A stretch of DNA of 15,394 nucleotides, from the NCBI GenBank assembly GCA_937981515.1, contig CALJNY010000036.1:1-15394 (forward strand). The letters run 5' to 3'. The stretch's first letter is position 1. Each line of letters starts with the position of its first letter. Of the stretch, positions 6,027-13,332 are shown one piece after another. Both the position numbers and the translations under genes were made by a program. The DNA is from an uncultured Collinsella sp. (GTDB taxonomy: Bacteria > Actinomycetota > Coriobacteriia > Coriobacteriales > Coriobacteriaceae). The notes under the pieces are model-generated. The model was not told where the DNA came from and ran no database searches. It saw nothing but the letters and a program-made list of their open reading frames with translations.

Positions 6027-6343
6027 CACTCGGGCATCACCGCCATGCCGCCACCGCGCTCGACGAACCAGTCGCCGTGCTCCCACCAGACCGTTTTGCG
6101 CTGCCTCGCGATGCAGACGTCGTAACGCACACAGAGGTTACCGAAGATGGCGCGGCCGAACTCCTGGCGGGCGTAGATGCTCTCAACCTTCCAACTGCGG
6201 CCGTCCGGCCAGTGGATGGTGGCGGGATCGGACGGGCCGTGGTCGGGGTCGTCCGCGCCGTTGGCGTCCACGGGGATGTAGATGCGCTGTGCATCGGTGG
6301 GTATGCCGCAGGTTCCCGCAAGCGAGTGCTTTTTCATGATCAT
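6026..6343 (-). CDS. Small protein of a Y-family-polymerase-linked family, copy A
   Basis: This 105-residue protein is the closer match to the small beta-rich family found beside DinB/UmuC-type polymerases. In order it has RIYIPVDANG, IHWPDGRSW (WPDGR at 45-49), VESIYARQEFG, VRYDVCIARQ and WWEHGDWFVERGG. Start choice: the ATG at 6343 (MIMKK) follows a GGGGG run (complement of 6351-6355) at 7 nt; the in-frame ATG two codons later is possible. The long open frame upstream of it is not conserved-looking. The gene overlaps copy B by 1 nt. A LexA-like site sits inside the promoter spacer upstream, so DNA-damage induction is likely. No polymerase gene is in the window, which is unusual for this family. 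A role in DNA-damage tolerance is inferred from these associations only. Confidence 0.68.
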   Translation of the reverse strand: MIMKKHSLAGTCGIPTDAQRIYIPVDANGADDPDHGPSDPATIHWPDGRSWKVESIYARQEFGRAIFGNLCVRYDVCIARQRKTVWWEHGDWFVERGGGMAVMPE

Positions 6344-6355
6344 GCGCGTACCCCC

Positions 6356-6367
6356 GAACATCCGTTT
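6356..6367 (-). promoter_or_regulatory. Second, imperfect LexA-like site
   Basis: GAACATCCGTTT matches GAAC-N4-GTTC at 7 of 8 positions and lies 34 bp from the perfect box, within the untranslated leader of copy A. It could be a second LexA operator or chance. Confidence 0.35.
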
Positions 6368-6383
6368 GTATCTCACGGGCTTC

Positions 6384-6412
6384 ATTGTCGAACGAATGTT
6401 CTTGATTGTAAA
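6384..6412 (-). promoter_or_regulatory. Promoter of the small-protein pair with LexA box in its spacer
   Basis: On the minus strand TTTACA (6412-6407; 5 of 6 to TTGACA) and GACAAT (6389-6384; 4 of 6 to TATAAT) are separated by exactly 17 nt. The spacer contains the perfect palindrome-like site GAACGAATGTTC (6390-6401 read on +), which fits the Gram-positive LexA/DinR consensus GAAC-N4-GTTC. The flanks (TCGAAC on one side) also suit the actinobacterial form. LexA bound here would block RNA polymerase. Confidence 0.72.
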
Positions 6413-6507
6413 GCGAACGTGGTGTGGGGGTTCGGTGTGCGGTGTCCGGGCGGAGGGGCATGGATGTATCGCGTGGAAAGCGCCCGCGATCCGGAAGACC
6501 CGCGTCT

Positions 6508-6516
6508 TGGTATCAT
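6508..6516 (+). promoter_or_regulatory. Extended -10 promoter for the HNH gene
   Basis: TGGTATCAT (TGN plus TATCAT) lies 29 nt before the ATG at 6546, followed by AAGGAAG as ribosome site. No good -35 at 17 nt. Confidence 0.35.
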
Positions 6517-6545
6517 TTTGCCATCCTTGGGGAAGGAAGAATGCC

Positions 6546-7295
6546 ATGACTCAGCTCTATGAGATAGACGGGTACCACTATATAGTCGACCTGACGCCCT
6601 ATTTCGTTCTCGGCGTGCTGGCCATAGCCCTGGTCTGTGCAATCGCGGTCCTGGTTCGCAGGATTCTGGCGAGCCCCTTTAGGTATCCCTACTACGTGGC
6701 CCGCTTCGATGTGTCTGGCAGGCGCAACGTGAGGATCGAGGACTACATCGACCGTCACCTGATGGACCCGGCCGGTTGGGACGCCATCGTCGCCCATAGA
6801 GCATACATCCAGAACTGGAAGCACGAGCAAGAAGAGTATCTGAAAACCTGCCGGCTCCGCAGCCGGCGCAAGCGTCAGTACGCCGAGGCGGTCGACGATG
6901 ACAGGGCCTTTAGGTTCATCACCCGCCGCGACCAGACGAGGTACAAGCAGGCCAACTACGTGAAGACGTCCTACAAGGTGTCCGTGGACGATAGCGTGAT
7001 GGCCGTGAGCTGGGACTGGGTTGTGAACAGGCGAAACCGCCTCGCCGCCATTAACGACGAGGCGACGCTCAGGGATTACCATGCTCGCAACCAGCGGAAG
7101 CTGATGACTAAACAGCTGCGCGAGCAGATAGCGCGAAGGGACAACTACACCTGCCAGATATGCGGGAAATACATGCCGGACGGCGTGGGCCTGCACGTCG
7201 ACCATATCGTGCCGGTCGCGAAGGGCGGCAAGACCGTTCCATCCAACCTGCAGGTGCTCTGCTCGAAATGCAACGGGCGGAAGGGCGCGCGGTAG
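6546..7295 (+). CDS. Membrane-anchored HNH endonuclease
   Basis: This 249-residue protein combines one N-terminal membrane helix (about residues 17-38, VDLTPYFVLGVLAIALVCAIAVLVRRI) with a C-terminal HNH nuclease. By the positive-inside rule the basic region after the helix, and hence the nuclease, would be cytoplasmic. The HNH part shows CQIC (C203, C206), HVDH (H217, H220) with following PVAKGG, N234 and CSKC (C239, C242), giving a complete zinc-stabilised HNH fold (McrA/Cas9-type beta-beta-alpha). The middle 130 residues are basic and helical with several Tyr/Arg repeats and no recognised domain. The start is set by AAGGAAG about 7 nt upstream of 6546; the ATG at 6541 stops at once. It converges on the Mrr gene with 20 nt between. 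A role against incoming phage or plasmid DNA at the membrane is plausible; self-cleavage after infection is another option. Confidence 0.82.
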   Translation: MTQLYEIDGYHYIVDLTPYFVLGVLAIALVCAIAVLVRRILASPFRYPYYVARFDVSGRRNVRIEDYIDRHLMDPAGWDAIVAHRAYIQNWKHEQEEYLKTCRLRSRRKRQYAEAVDDDRAFRFITRRDQTRYKQANYVKTSYKVSVDDSVMAVSWDWVVNRRNRLAAINDEATLRDYHARNQRKLMTKQLREQIARRDNYTCQICGKYMPDGVGLHVDHIVPVAKGGKTVPSNLQVLCSKCNGRKGAR

Positions 7296-7315
7296 CGGCG
7301 CGTTGCAGACACGCG

Positions 7316-8254
7316 CTATTCGTCGAAGAAATCGGTGTCAACGGCCTTGATCTCGTAGACCTGTCTCGTGCTCACGCCGACGCCGTAGTCGATCATGAGG
7401 CCGGCGAGCGCGGGGCCGTCGACGAGCACGACCGTCTGCCCCAGTAGGCCCTCAGCATATTTGCGGGCATCCTTGGAGAAGCGAGCCGTGGTGATGAAAA
7501 GGCCCTTCGATACGCCCTTTCCGGAAAGCGCCCCGACGAATGCCTGAACCTCCGGCCGTCCAACCGTCCTTTGCGGATCCCACCGCTTAGCCTGGTAGCA
7601 GATGGTTCCAAATCCGAGTCGGTCCTCACGGACGACGCCGTCTATCCCCTCGTCACCACTCTTTTTGGTGACGTCGGCACGGGAGTCCAGGCTCTCGCCG
7701 TAACCCATCGCCACGAGCAGCTTTCCGACCAGGTGCTCGAAGAAATACGGATCTTTTCCCATGATGATCGAAATGAGGTCGTCGGCGAGCGCGTCGCGAA
7801 TCTCGCCGTAGGCAGACTCCATCGCCTCCTGAGGGGACTCCTGGTCCTCCAGCGTCGAAACGCCCTCGGGCTCTGAAGCGTTTTTGGCCTTGCTTGCGGC
7901 CTGATAGCCGTCTTTCCACTTCTTGAATGCCGTGCAGTTCTCATAGAGACCCTTGGCTGTAATGGGTCCGGGATAATCAGAGAGGTACGTCCTGCCGGCA
8001 TCGGTGATACGGTAGGTTCCCTTCTTCTCGCCGTATTCCAGAAGCTTAGCCTTCTCCAAATCGGTGATACCCCAGTACACGCGGTTGTAGAGTCTCGACT
8101 GGCCGCTCTTGAGACGCTCGGCCCGTTCGTCATCGGTCATGTCGAATTCGATCGCCACGGCATCCTGGAGGTCGGTGCCTGCCAGATATCCATCGACATG
8201 CGCCAGCGCTTCAAGGACGGGCCGCATGGTCTCATGCCATTTGGGCATCGTCAT
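7316..8254 (-). CDS. Mrr-type restriction endonuclease
   Basis: This 312-residue protein has the two-domain layout of Mrr. Residues 1-105 look like an Mrr_N winged helix (LSGQSRLYNRVYWGITDLEKAKLL-like core, here YWGITDLEKAKLLEY, then GTYRITDAGRTYL). After a polar linker (about 120-150), residues 165-300 form the PD-(D/E)xK nuclease: E173 in FFEHLVGKLLVAMGYG, D205 in GDEGIDGVV, and Q221-A-K223 in CYQAKRW, so the active site is complete. Mrr enzymes of this type cut modified (usually methylated) DNA and are grouped with type IV restriction. The start at 8254 overlaps the EcsC-like gene by 23 nt; a second ATG at 8248 is equally possible. It is the last gene of the MmeI-EcsC-Mrr unit. If it is methyl-dependent it must ignore the methyl mark of the first gene. 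Confidence 0.88.
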   Translation of the reverse strand: MTMPKWHETMRPVLEALAHVDGYLAGTDLQDAVAIEFDMTDDERAERLKSGQSRLYNRVYWGITDLEKAKLLEYGEKKGTYRITDAGRTYLSDYPGPITAKGLYENCTAFKKWKDGYQAASKAKNASEPEGVSTLEDQESPQEAMESAYGEIRDALADDLISIIMGKDPYFFEHLVGKLLVAMGYGESLDSRADVTKKSGDEGIDGVVREDRLGFGTICYQAKRWDPQRTVGRPEVQAFVGALSGKGVSKGLFITTARFSKDARKYAEGLLGQTVVLVDGPALAGLMIDYGVGVSTRQVYEIKAVDTDFFDE

Positions 8255-9170
8255 CGCTCATCATCCCCTTCATTTCAGCAAAATCAGTAAAAGGCTCAAC
8301 CGCCACTGCGGTCAAGGGGCCTGTCGCCTGTGGCAATGACCTGAGCTCCCCTGCAAGTCTCCTGGACCCGCCCTTGAGGCTGACGAACGTGAGGCCTCCC
8401 GAGATGAACCCACCGACGACCGGAACGACTTTGCTCACCGCGTCGCCGAAACTGCTTTTGGTGATCTTGACGCCGATCCCGGCAAGTACCTTTTTGATGA
8501 TCGGGTAGTAACTTGTCTGCATAAGCGCCTTGTTGGCGACCTTCTTGGCCACATTGGCCTGAACCGTTTTGGAAAACGCCGTCAAGGCGGAGTTGGCACC
8601 GCTCACCCCGGCCATCACGGCCAGGAGAAGGGCGAAGGCCGCCAAGGTCTCATCGTCCATTTCGTCGCAATCGTCGATGAAGGACTGCCAGCCGTAGAGA
8701 TACGCCAGTTTCTGCATGATTCGAAAGGCGTGGACATAGTACTGCGTCACGTCCGCCGGGATCGTCCCGAGCATCGCGAGTCCTCCGGGCAATCCCGCGG
8801 AGAACGAAAGGACGGTCGATTTCTTCGTTTCGAAATCAATGACGTCCCTCGCGATGGAGTCGACAAGGTCGGAATCCATCCCGGCGGCGGCTGGGCTCGT
8901 TGGAATCGCGAGCTCTACCCGCTCGTCCGCAACGCCCCGTTTCCGGAACTCTGAGCGGAGGAAATGGTCGCGCTCGATTGCCACTCCTTTCAGCCTCATA
9001 ACCTTCTTGAGGAAGGCGATGGCACATCTTTGGGCTTCCTCCTCCTGTCGATCGGCCTCGGCCTTTAGGTCCCCAATACCCTCCCCGACACTATCTAACA
9101 CAGATAATTCCGTTCGTTCTTTTGGCTTTGGAATGTTTCTCCTCACGCTACTCACCAACTTTTTCGGCAT
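8232..9170 (-). CDS. EcsC-family protein, probably membrane-associated
   Basis: This 312-residue protein resembles the EcsC family. The signature is GLPGGLAMLGTIPADVTQYY followed by VHAFRIMQKLAYLYG (about residues 126-160), close to the family's 'P.g..a..AD...ll.lq..l...ia..YG' core. Further hydrophobic stretches lie near residues 176-191 (LAAFALLLAVMAGVSG) and 248-263 (VVPVVGGFISGGLTFV), so membrane binding is likely though helices are short. The N-terminal 80 residues are polar and probably helical. Start is uncertain: the ATG at 9170 overlaps the MmeI-like gene by 23 nt and has no clear ribosome site, as translational coupling would allow; an in-frame ATG at 9212 is also possible. EcsC proteins have no known biochemical function. 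Its place inside a nuclease operon suggests a defence role, perhaps as membrane effector or sensor; that is inference. Confidence 0.75.
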   Translation of the reverse strand: MPKKLVSSVRRNIPKPKERTELSVLDSVGEGIGDLKAEADRQEEEAQRCAIAFLKKVMRLKGVAIERDHFLRSEFRKRGVADERVELAIPTSPAAAGMDSDLVDSIARDVIDFETKKSTVLSFSAGLPGGLAMLGTIPADVTQYYVHAFRIMQKLAYLYGWQSFIDDCDEMDDETLAAFALLLAVMAGVSGANSALTAFSKTVQANVAKKVANKALMQTSYYPIIKKVLAGIGVKITKSSFGDAVSKVVPVVGGFISGGLTFVSLKGGSRRLAGELRSLPQATGPLTAVAVEPFTDFAEMKGMMSDDDAQMA

Positions 9171-11934
9171 AAAGACTGAACAGATGGGCGACGATCTTTT
9201 CTTCGTCTCCATCGAAACTCATGCCATATGCAGACTCAACGGCCGCGTCCAAATCAGAATGGGCCTTAACTAAATCGCTGAACAGGAAGAACGAATCGGC
9301 TCCATACAGTATTGCCAAGGAGCAATCAGGGTAATTGGACCTAGCCTTTATAACAGCTTTCGCCCGCTCCTCAATTTCGTTGATGTCGTCTTGGTCAGCA
9401 TCTGGATAGGGAAAGTTGTAGTACACGGATGGAGCATATCGGTAGTCATTTTTCAACCTACCGGCAACGGTTCTCATCCAGGCATTGTGTGTCTGCGACA
9501 TGAGCAACCCGAAGTCAAACATGCTTGCTCCGTCAACGATTACAACGGCGTCGCTCGCCACCACACTTCTGGAGACATAGCCAATAGGAATGTACTTCCG
9601 CCGTGCGGACGAAACTCTAGGAATTATGATGTAGTCGTTCTCCGGCTGCCTAATCTGTGTAAATAGTTGTGGGCTATCAGCGGTCTTGCGAATTCTCGGA
9701 ATTTTGTTTGATGCGCGATACTCACGAACGGCTCTGATACGTTTCATTATTTCAGTGTTGTTCGTATACTCCGCAGGATTAACTCCATCAAGCCAGAGAC
9801 AGTAGCGTGAGAAGTCGGTTTCATTCAGAAACTCGCGGCTTCCAACGAAGGGACGAAATAGCTTTTCGCAATCTGGATATCTACTCAGGAACTGCTTCTT
9901 TTCTTCAGCCGAAAAGAGAAGCTGCCCATTCTCCATAGGCTGACTCCCCTGCGTGACTTTGCAGCCGCGCCGATTAATACACTTTTTCCTGTTTTTAATC
10001 CATACGTCTGGAGCGCTCTTTAGGTATCCATTGATATGAGAAGCGAATATTGGCCCATCAGCGCCGAACAAGACCTTTTTATGGCCATCTTCAAACATCG
10101 AGAAGCCAACGATAACGCACATCACGCCCGCTTTGTCTGAAGCCTCGCTATCCCAAAGGAACGTCGTATACGCAAAATTAATCACGCAGCCCACTTCGGA
10201 AAGAATCTTCCAAAGGGATCCCACTGATTCGCCCTGACAAATGGAATTCGAAGAAACGAAAGCGCATCGAATGTTGGTGCCCTTGGAATAGTCGGCCGCC
10301 TTTTTAAACCAGCCAGCAACATAGTCCAGTTTTCCCGCATTGCTTAACCCATCGAACAGCGAGGAAACATCATTCGATTGTTCTTTTGACTGCATGGCCT
10401 GACCCAAGAACGGCGGGTTTCCGAGGACGTAGTCGACCCTATCAGCCGCGACGACGTCGTTCCAGTCGGTACGTAGCGCGTTGGCGTTGACGATGCCCTC
10501 ATAGTCCGTGAGCGGGAGTTCCTGGTAGACGCGCTGCGTCACTTTTGCGGTGTCAGCGTCCGCCTGCTTCTCGGCGATCCAGAGAGCCGTGCGGGCAACG
10601 CAGCAAGCGAAGTCCTCCAGCTCAATACCATGGAAGTTCTTTAGGTTGACCAGCACGTCGCGATCGCCGGAATCCTCGAAGCTGAACGATGCCTGATCGC
10701 CCTGGAGCTCGAAGAGGATGCGGTTCTCCAGCCGCCTCAGGCACAGGTAGCTCTCCGTCAGGAAGTTGCCTGACCCGGCAGCCGGGTCGAGGATAGAGAC
10801 GCTACCGATCTTTTCATGCAGGTCCTTGAGCGCACGGGTCCTCGCGCCGCCCGCGACGGGCTTGGCGCAGGCCTCATCGAACTCGGCCTTGAGGCCGTCG
10901 AGGAAGAGCGGGTCTATGACCTTGTGGATGTTCTCGGGGCTCGTGAAGTGCTGGCCGTTTGCGCGGCGGTGGTCGTGGGACAGCGCGCCCTCGAAGATGG
11001 AGCCGAAGACCGTGGGGCTCACGCCCGACCAATCGAACTCCTGGCACCCCTCGACGATGAGCGTATGGCGGAAGTTCTCGGACAGGGGCGGAATCTCCGT
11101 CTTCTCGCGGAAGAGGCCGCCGTTCATGTAGGGCAGTTTCTTCAGCCAGGGCTCGGCGTACTTGTCGCGTTCCTCGTCCTTGGTGTCGAGCCAAACGAAA
11201 ATGTCCTTGAGGCCGCGCCTGAGATCGCCTGCCGAGAAGTGGGCGACGTAGTCGCGGAAGGCGTTGGGGGCCACGAGTCCCGAGTCCTCGCAGAACATGA
11301 GGAACATGAGGCGCGTCATGAGCACGGAGAGCGCATGGTGATTCTCGGGCGTGTCGGGGTCATCGAACGCCTCGGCCACCTGGTCATGAAGTTTCGACAT
11401 GATCTTGCCTGCCTCGACGGAAACGGCACGGGAGATCGTGGCCGGGGCCTCTGCCCCGCCCTTGAGGAACTGAATGGCCGCAAGGTTCTTGGGGAGCTCC
11501 GCGAGCGGCAACTTGAAAAGCGGCTCCCGACATAGCGAGTCCCGCTCGCGGTCGAAGACCCAAAACTCGGCAAAATTGCAAGCGATGATGTAGCGCGGCT
11601 GTTGCGAGAGGGGCATGCCCTGGGCGTAGGCGTTGCCCTGCTTCGCGGGCGTCACCTTGCGGCCCTGGCGCGTCTCCTCCTTGGCGAGGTCGATTCCCAG
11701 CGACTTCTGTTCGACAAGGGTCTTGGCCGACGGCATGAAGACGTCGATATACCCATCGTGCGTGCTCGCATCGGTGGAGACGGGCTTCTCGAACTCAAGT
11801 CTCGAGACCGCATCCTCAACACCCAGGACATTCTGATAGAAGTCGATCCAGAACCGTTGCGTGTCCTGGTTCTCATTTCCCTTGTTCGCCCACCTGCTTG
11901 CAAAAGCTTCTGCATCGGCTTTCTTTCCCGGCAT
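9148..11934 (-). CDS. MmeI-like type IIG restriction-modification enzyme
   Basis: This 928-residue protein is a single-chain enzyme that both methylates and cuts DNA. Order of parts: N-terminal PD-(D/E)xK nuclease with D64 (GYIDVF) and E75-x-K77 (VEQK); a helical spacer to about residue 310; an N6-adenine methyltransferase with SAM motif I ILDPAAGSGNF (D383) and catalytic NPPF (N506); then a target-recognition and C-terminal region (about 640-928, with NFPYP near 865). Length matches the MmeI family (~900-950). Key residues are intact, so the enzyme should be active. Start: ATG at 11934 with GTGAGGG 6 nt upstream; an in-frame GTG at 11946 is part of that ribosome site. Hand counts give 60-63% GC in the first half (10501-10560, 10861-10920) but 42-43% in the second (9301-9360, 10021-10080), suggesting a swapped recognition region. 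It heads the EcsC and Mrr genes. Confidence 0.88.
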   Translation of the reverse strand: MPGKKADAEAFASRWANKGNENQDTQRFWIDFYQNVLGVEDAVSRLEFEKPVSTDASTHDGYIDVFMPSAKTLVEQKSLGIDLAKEETRQGRKVTPAKQGNAYAQGMPLSQQPRYIIACNFAEFWVFDRERDSLCREPLFKLPLAELPKNLAAIQFLKGGAEAPATISRAVSVEAGKIMSKLHDQVAEAFDDPDTPENHHALSVLMTRLMFLMFCEDSGLVAPNAFRDYVAHFSAGDLRRGLKDIFVWLDTKDEERDKYAEPWLKKLPYMNGGLFREKTEIPPLSENFRHTLIVEGCQEFDWSGVSPTVFGSIFEGALSHDHRRANGQHFTSPENIHKVIDPLFLDGLKAEFDEACAKPVAGGARTRALKDLHEKIGSVSILDPAAGSGNFLTESYLCLRRLENRILFELQGDQASFSFEDSGDRDVLVNLKNFHGIELEDFACCVARTALWIAEKQADADTAKVTQRVYQELPLTDYEGIVNANALRTDWNDVVAADRVDYVLGNPPFLGQAMQSKEQSNDVSSLFDGLSNAGKLDYVAGWFKKAADYSKGTNIRCAFVSSNSICQGESVGSLWKILSEVGCVINFAYTTFLWDSEASDKAGVMCVIVGFSMFEDGHKKVLFGADGPIFASHINGYLKSAPDVWIKNRKKCINRRGCKVTQGSQPMENGQLLFSAEEKKQFLSRYPDCEKLFRPFVGSREFLNETDFSRYCLWLDGVNPAEYTNNTEIMKRIRAVREYRASNKIPRIRKTADSPQLFTQIRQPENDYIIIPRVSSARRKYIPIGYVSRSVVASDAVVIVDGASMFDFGLLMSQTHNAWMRTVAGRLKNDYRYAPSVYYNFPYPDADQDDINEIEERAKAVIKARSNYPDCSLAILYGADSFFLFSDLVKAHSDLDAAVESAYGMSFDGDEEKIVAHLFSLYAEKVGE

Positions 11935-12090
11935 ACGGACCCTCACTTGATAGCCTTTTCCACTGAGGAAGATTCTACGGGTTCTTCACTTCTATTTAGC
12001 TGGTTTTAGTTTTATTGGCATCTGTTTTGCCTTGGCGGTCGTTGCAATCTGCTCATATTCCGCTCAGGAGTCCTCGCAGCATTGTCAAGA
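11935..12090. other. AT-rich spacer between defence operon and tRNA
   Basis: This 156-nt stretch is clearly more AT-rich than its surroundings and must hold the promoter of the minus-strand MmeI operon. TTGACA occurs on the minus strand at 12088-12083, but no -10 sits at a proper distance. The element/chromosome boundary may lie here or at the tRNA 3' end. No gene is seen. Confidence 0.4.
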
Positions 12091-12129
12091 TAAAAGAAAA
12101 CAGCTCAGAGGAACAATACCTCTGAGCTG
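12091..12129 (-). terminator. Rho-independent terminator of tRNA-fMet
   Basis: CAGCTCAGAGG (12101-12111) and CCTCTGAGCTG (12119-12129) form a perfect 11-bp stem with a 7-nt loop. On the minus strand the stem is followed by TTTTCTTTTA, a strong T-tract. It begins 11 nt after the encoded CCA of the tRNA. Confidence 0.92.
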
Positions 12130-12139
12130 CTAAAAGTCT

Positions 12140-12216
<77 letters not shown>

Positions 12217-12247
12217 ATGTCTGGGCGCCTCATGTGCGCAAGAAAGA

Positions 12248-12276
12248 ATATTACGCGGGAGTTCGGTAAACGGCAA
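12248..12276 (-). promoter_or_regulatory. Promoter of tRNA-fMet
   Basis: On the minus strand TTGCCG (12276-12271) and TAATAT (12253-12248) are 17 nt apart, each 4 of 6 to consensus, with the tRNA 5' end 31 nt beyond the -10. Confidence 0.5.
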
Positions 12277-12413
12277 GGAAAATCTCGTAGAGCATAATTC
12301 CTTCATATTTAAAACCCCTCAGCCCCTATCACCGTAAACGAATCGCAGCCGAGCGCCGTCGACGGCACGTATACAATGGTGCGCGTCCTTTTATGCCGAC
12401 ACCGGGAGTAGAC

Positions 12414-13187
12414 ATGCTGCTCGCTATCGATATGGGAAACACGCAGACGGCCATGGGCCTGTTTGACGGAGACGAGCTGGTGCAGTCGTGGCGCATGCCC
12501 ACCGACCGCTCCTATACCGCCGACGAGATCCATGTGCGCCTGATGGGTTTCTTTAAGATGTACGGCCTTTCGCTCGATGCGGTCGACGCGATCGCCTTTG
12601 CGGGCGTGGTGCCGCAGCTCTCGCGCGAGTGGCACGCCGTGGCCGACCGCATTGCCGCGGACGCCATCGTCATCGGGCCGCAGACGGCCGCCGTAACCAA
12701 GCTGCGGGCGGCGCGCCCCCAGGCCGTTGGTGCCGACCGCATCGCCAACGCCGTCGCTGCCGAGACCTTCTATGGCGCGCCGGCGATCGTGGTGGACTTT
12801 GGCACCGCGACCAATATCGACGTCATCGATGAGGACGGTTATTACATTGGCGGAGCGATCGCGCCGGGCATTCGCATCTCCATGGACGCGCTTGCCGCCC
12901 GTGCCGCCAAGCTCGCCAGCGTGCCGCTCGAGGCGCCCGAGCACGCCATCGGCCGCGATACCGAGGAGTGCATCAAGGTCGGCGCCGTAACGGGCGCCGC
13001 CGCCATGGCTGAGGGCCTGGTCGCGCGCATGAAGCGCGAGCTGGGCCGCGAGGATGCCACCGTTATCGCCACGGGCGGTCTCGCCAGCATCGTCGCCGAT
13101 TCGACCGATGCCTTCGACGTGGTCGACGGACAGCTCACCATCAAGGGTATCTGCGAAATCTACCGCCGCATGCAGGAGCTGGGATAG
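12414..13187 (+). CDS. coaX: Type III pantothenate kinase
   Basis: This 257-residue enzyme phosphorylates pantothenate with ATP, the first step of coenzyme A synthesis, in the cytoplasm. It is full length for CoaX and carries all signature motifs: the ATP phosphate loop D6-M-G-N-T10, GADR (106-109, with the proposed catalytic Asp108), DFGTATNID (from D128), and GGAIAPGI (146-153). A late ATGGL motif near residue 224 (VIATGGLASIV) completes the ASKHA fold. The start at 12414 is chosen because homology begins at MLLAIDMGNT and GGGAG lies 6 nt upstream; an in-frame ATG at 12393 adds seven atypical residues. TACAAT at 12372-12377 may be the -10. Downstream it converges on the biotin-ligase-like gene; CoaX and BirA genes are often linked or even fused in bacteria. 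Confidence 0.95.
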   Translation: MLLAIDMGNTQTAMGLFDGDELVQSWRMPTDRSYTADEIHVRLMGFFKMYGLSLDAVDAIAFAGVVPQLSREWHAVADRIAADAIVIGPQTAAVTKLRAARPQAVGADRIANAVAAETFYGAPAIVVDFGTATNIDVIDEDGYYIGGAIAPGIRISMDALAARAAKLASVPLEAPEHAIGRDTEECIKVGAVTGAAAMAEGLVARMKRELGREDATVIATGGLASIVADSTDAFDVVDGQLTIKGICEIYRRMQELG

Positions 13188-13265
13188 GACAGGGGCTTAA
13201 GTCGAACACGCCCGATGCCACAGTCCCCGCAAAGGCTCGCCAAACCTATTCCTCAGACAGGCGAA

Positions 13266-13293
13266 ACCCTCCCCGGCACAGGCCGAGGAGGGT
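13266..13293. terminator. Terminator between convergent coaX and biotin-ligase-like gene
   Basis: ACCCTCC (13266-13272) pairs with GGAGGGT (13287-13293), and inside it CGGC (13274-13277) pairs with GCCG (13282-13285) around an ACAG loop, with one C-A mismatch between. On + it is followed by CTTGTTGTC. The site lies 78 nt after the coaX stop and 40 nt after the other stop, so it probably serves both. Confidence 0.7.
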
Positions 13294-13332
13294 CTTGTTG
13301 TCATCGTTGTCTTTGCGCGCTGGCGCCTCGCG

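Noticed and set aside
6344..6547. N-terminal extension of copy A up to 6547 and of the HNH protein back to 6282
   Set aside because: Both would run through the divergent promoter region with the LexA box; the extensions look non-coding and lack ribosome sites.
10816..11535. 239-codon open frame on + within the MmeI-like gene
   Set aside because: Lies antisense to clearly conserved methyltransferase coding sequence; no start signal.
11992..12021. Nine-codon frame (MPIKLKPAK) on the minus strand before the MmeI-like gene, possible leader peptide
   Set aside because: Too short to judge, weak ribosome site, no attenuator structure between it and the gene.
12083..12088. TTGACA on the minus strand as -35 of the MmeI operon
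   Set aside because: No acceptable -10 at 16-18 nt; nearest AT-rich hexamer is about 23 nt away, and the site lies in the terminator tail region.
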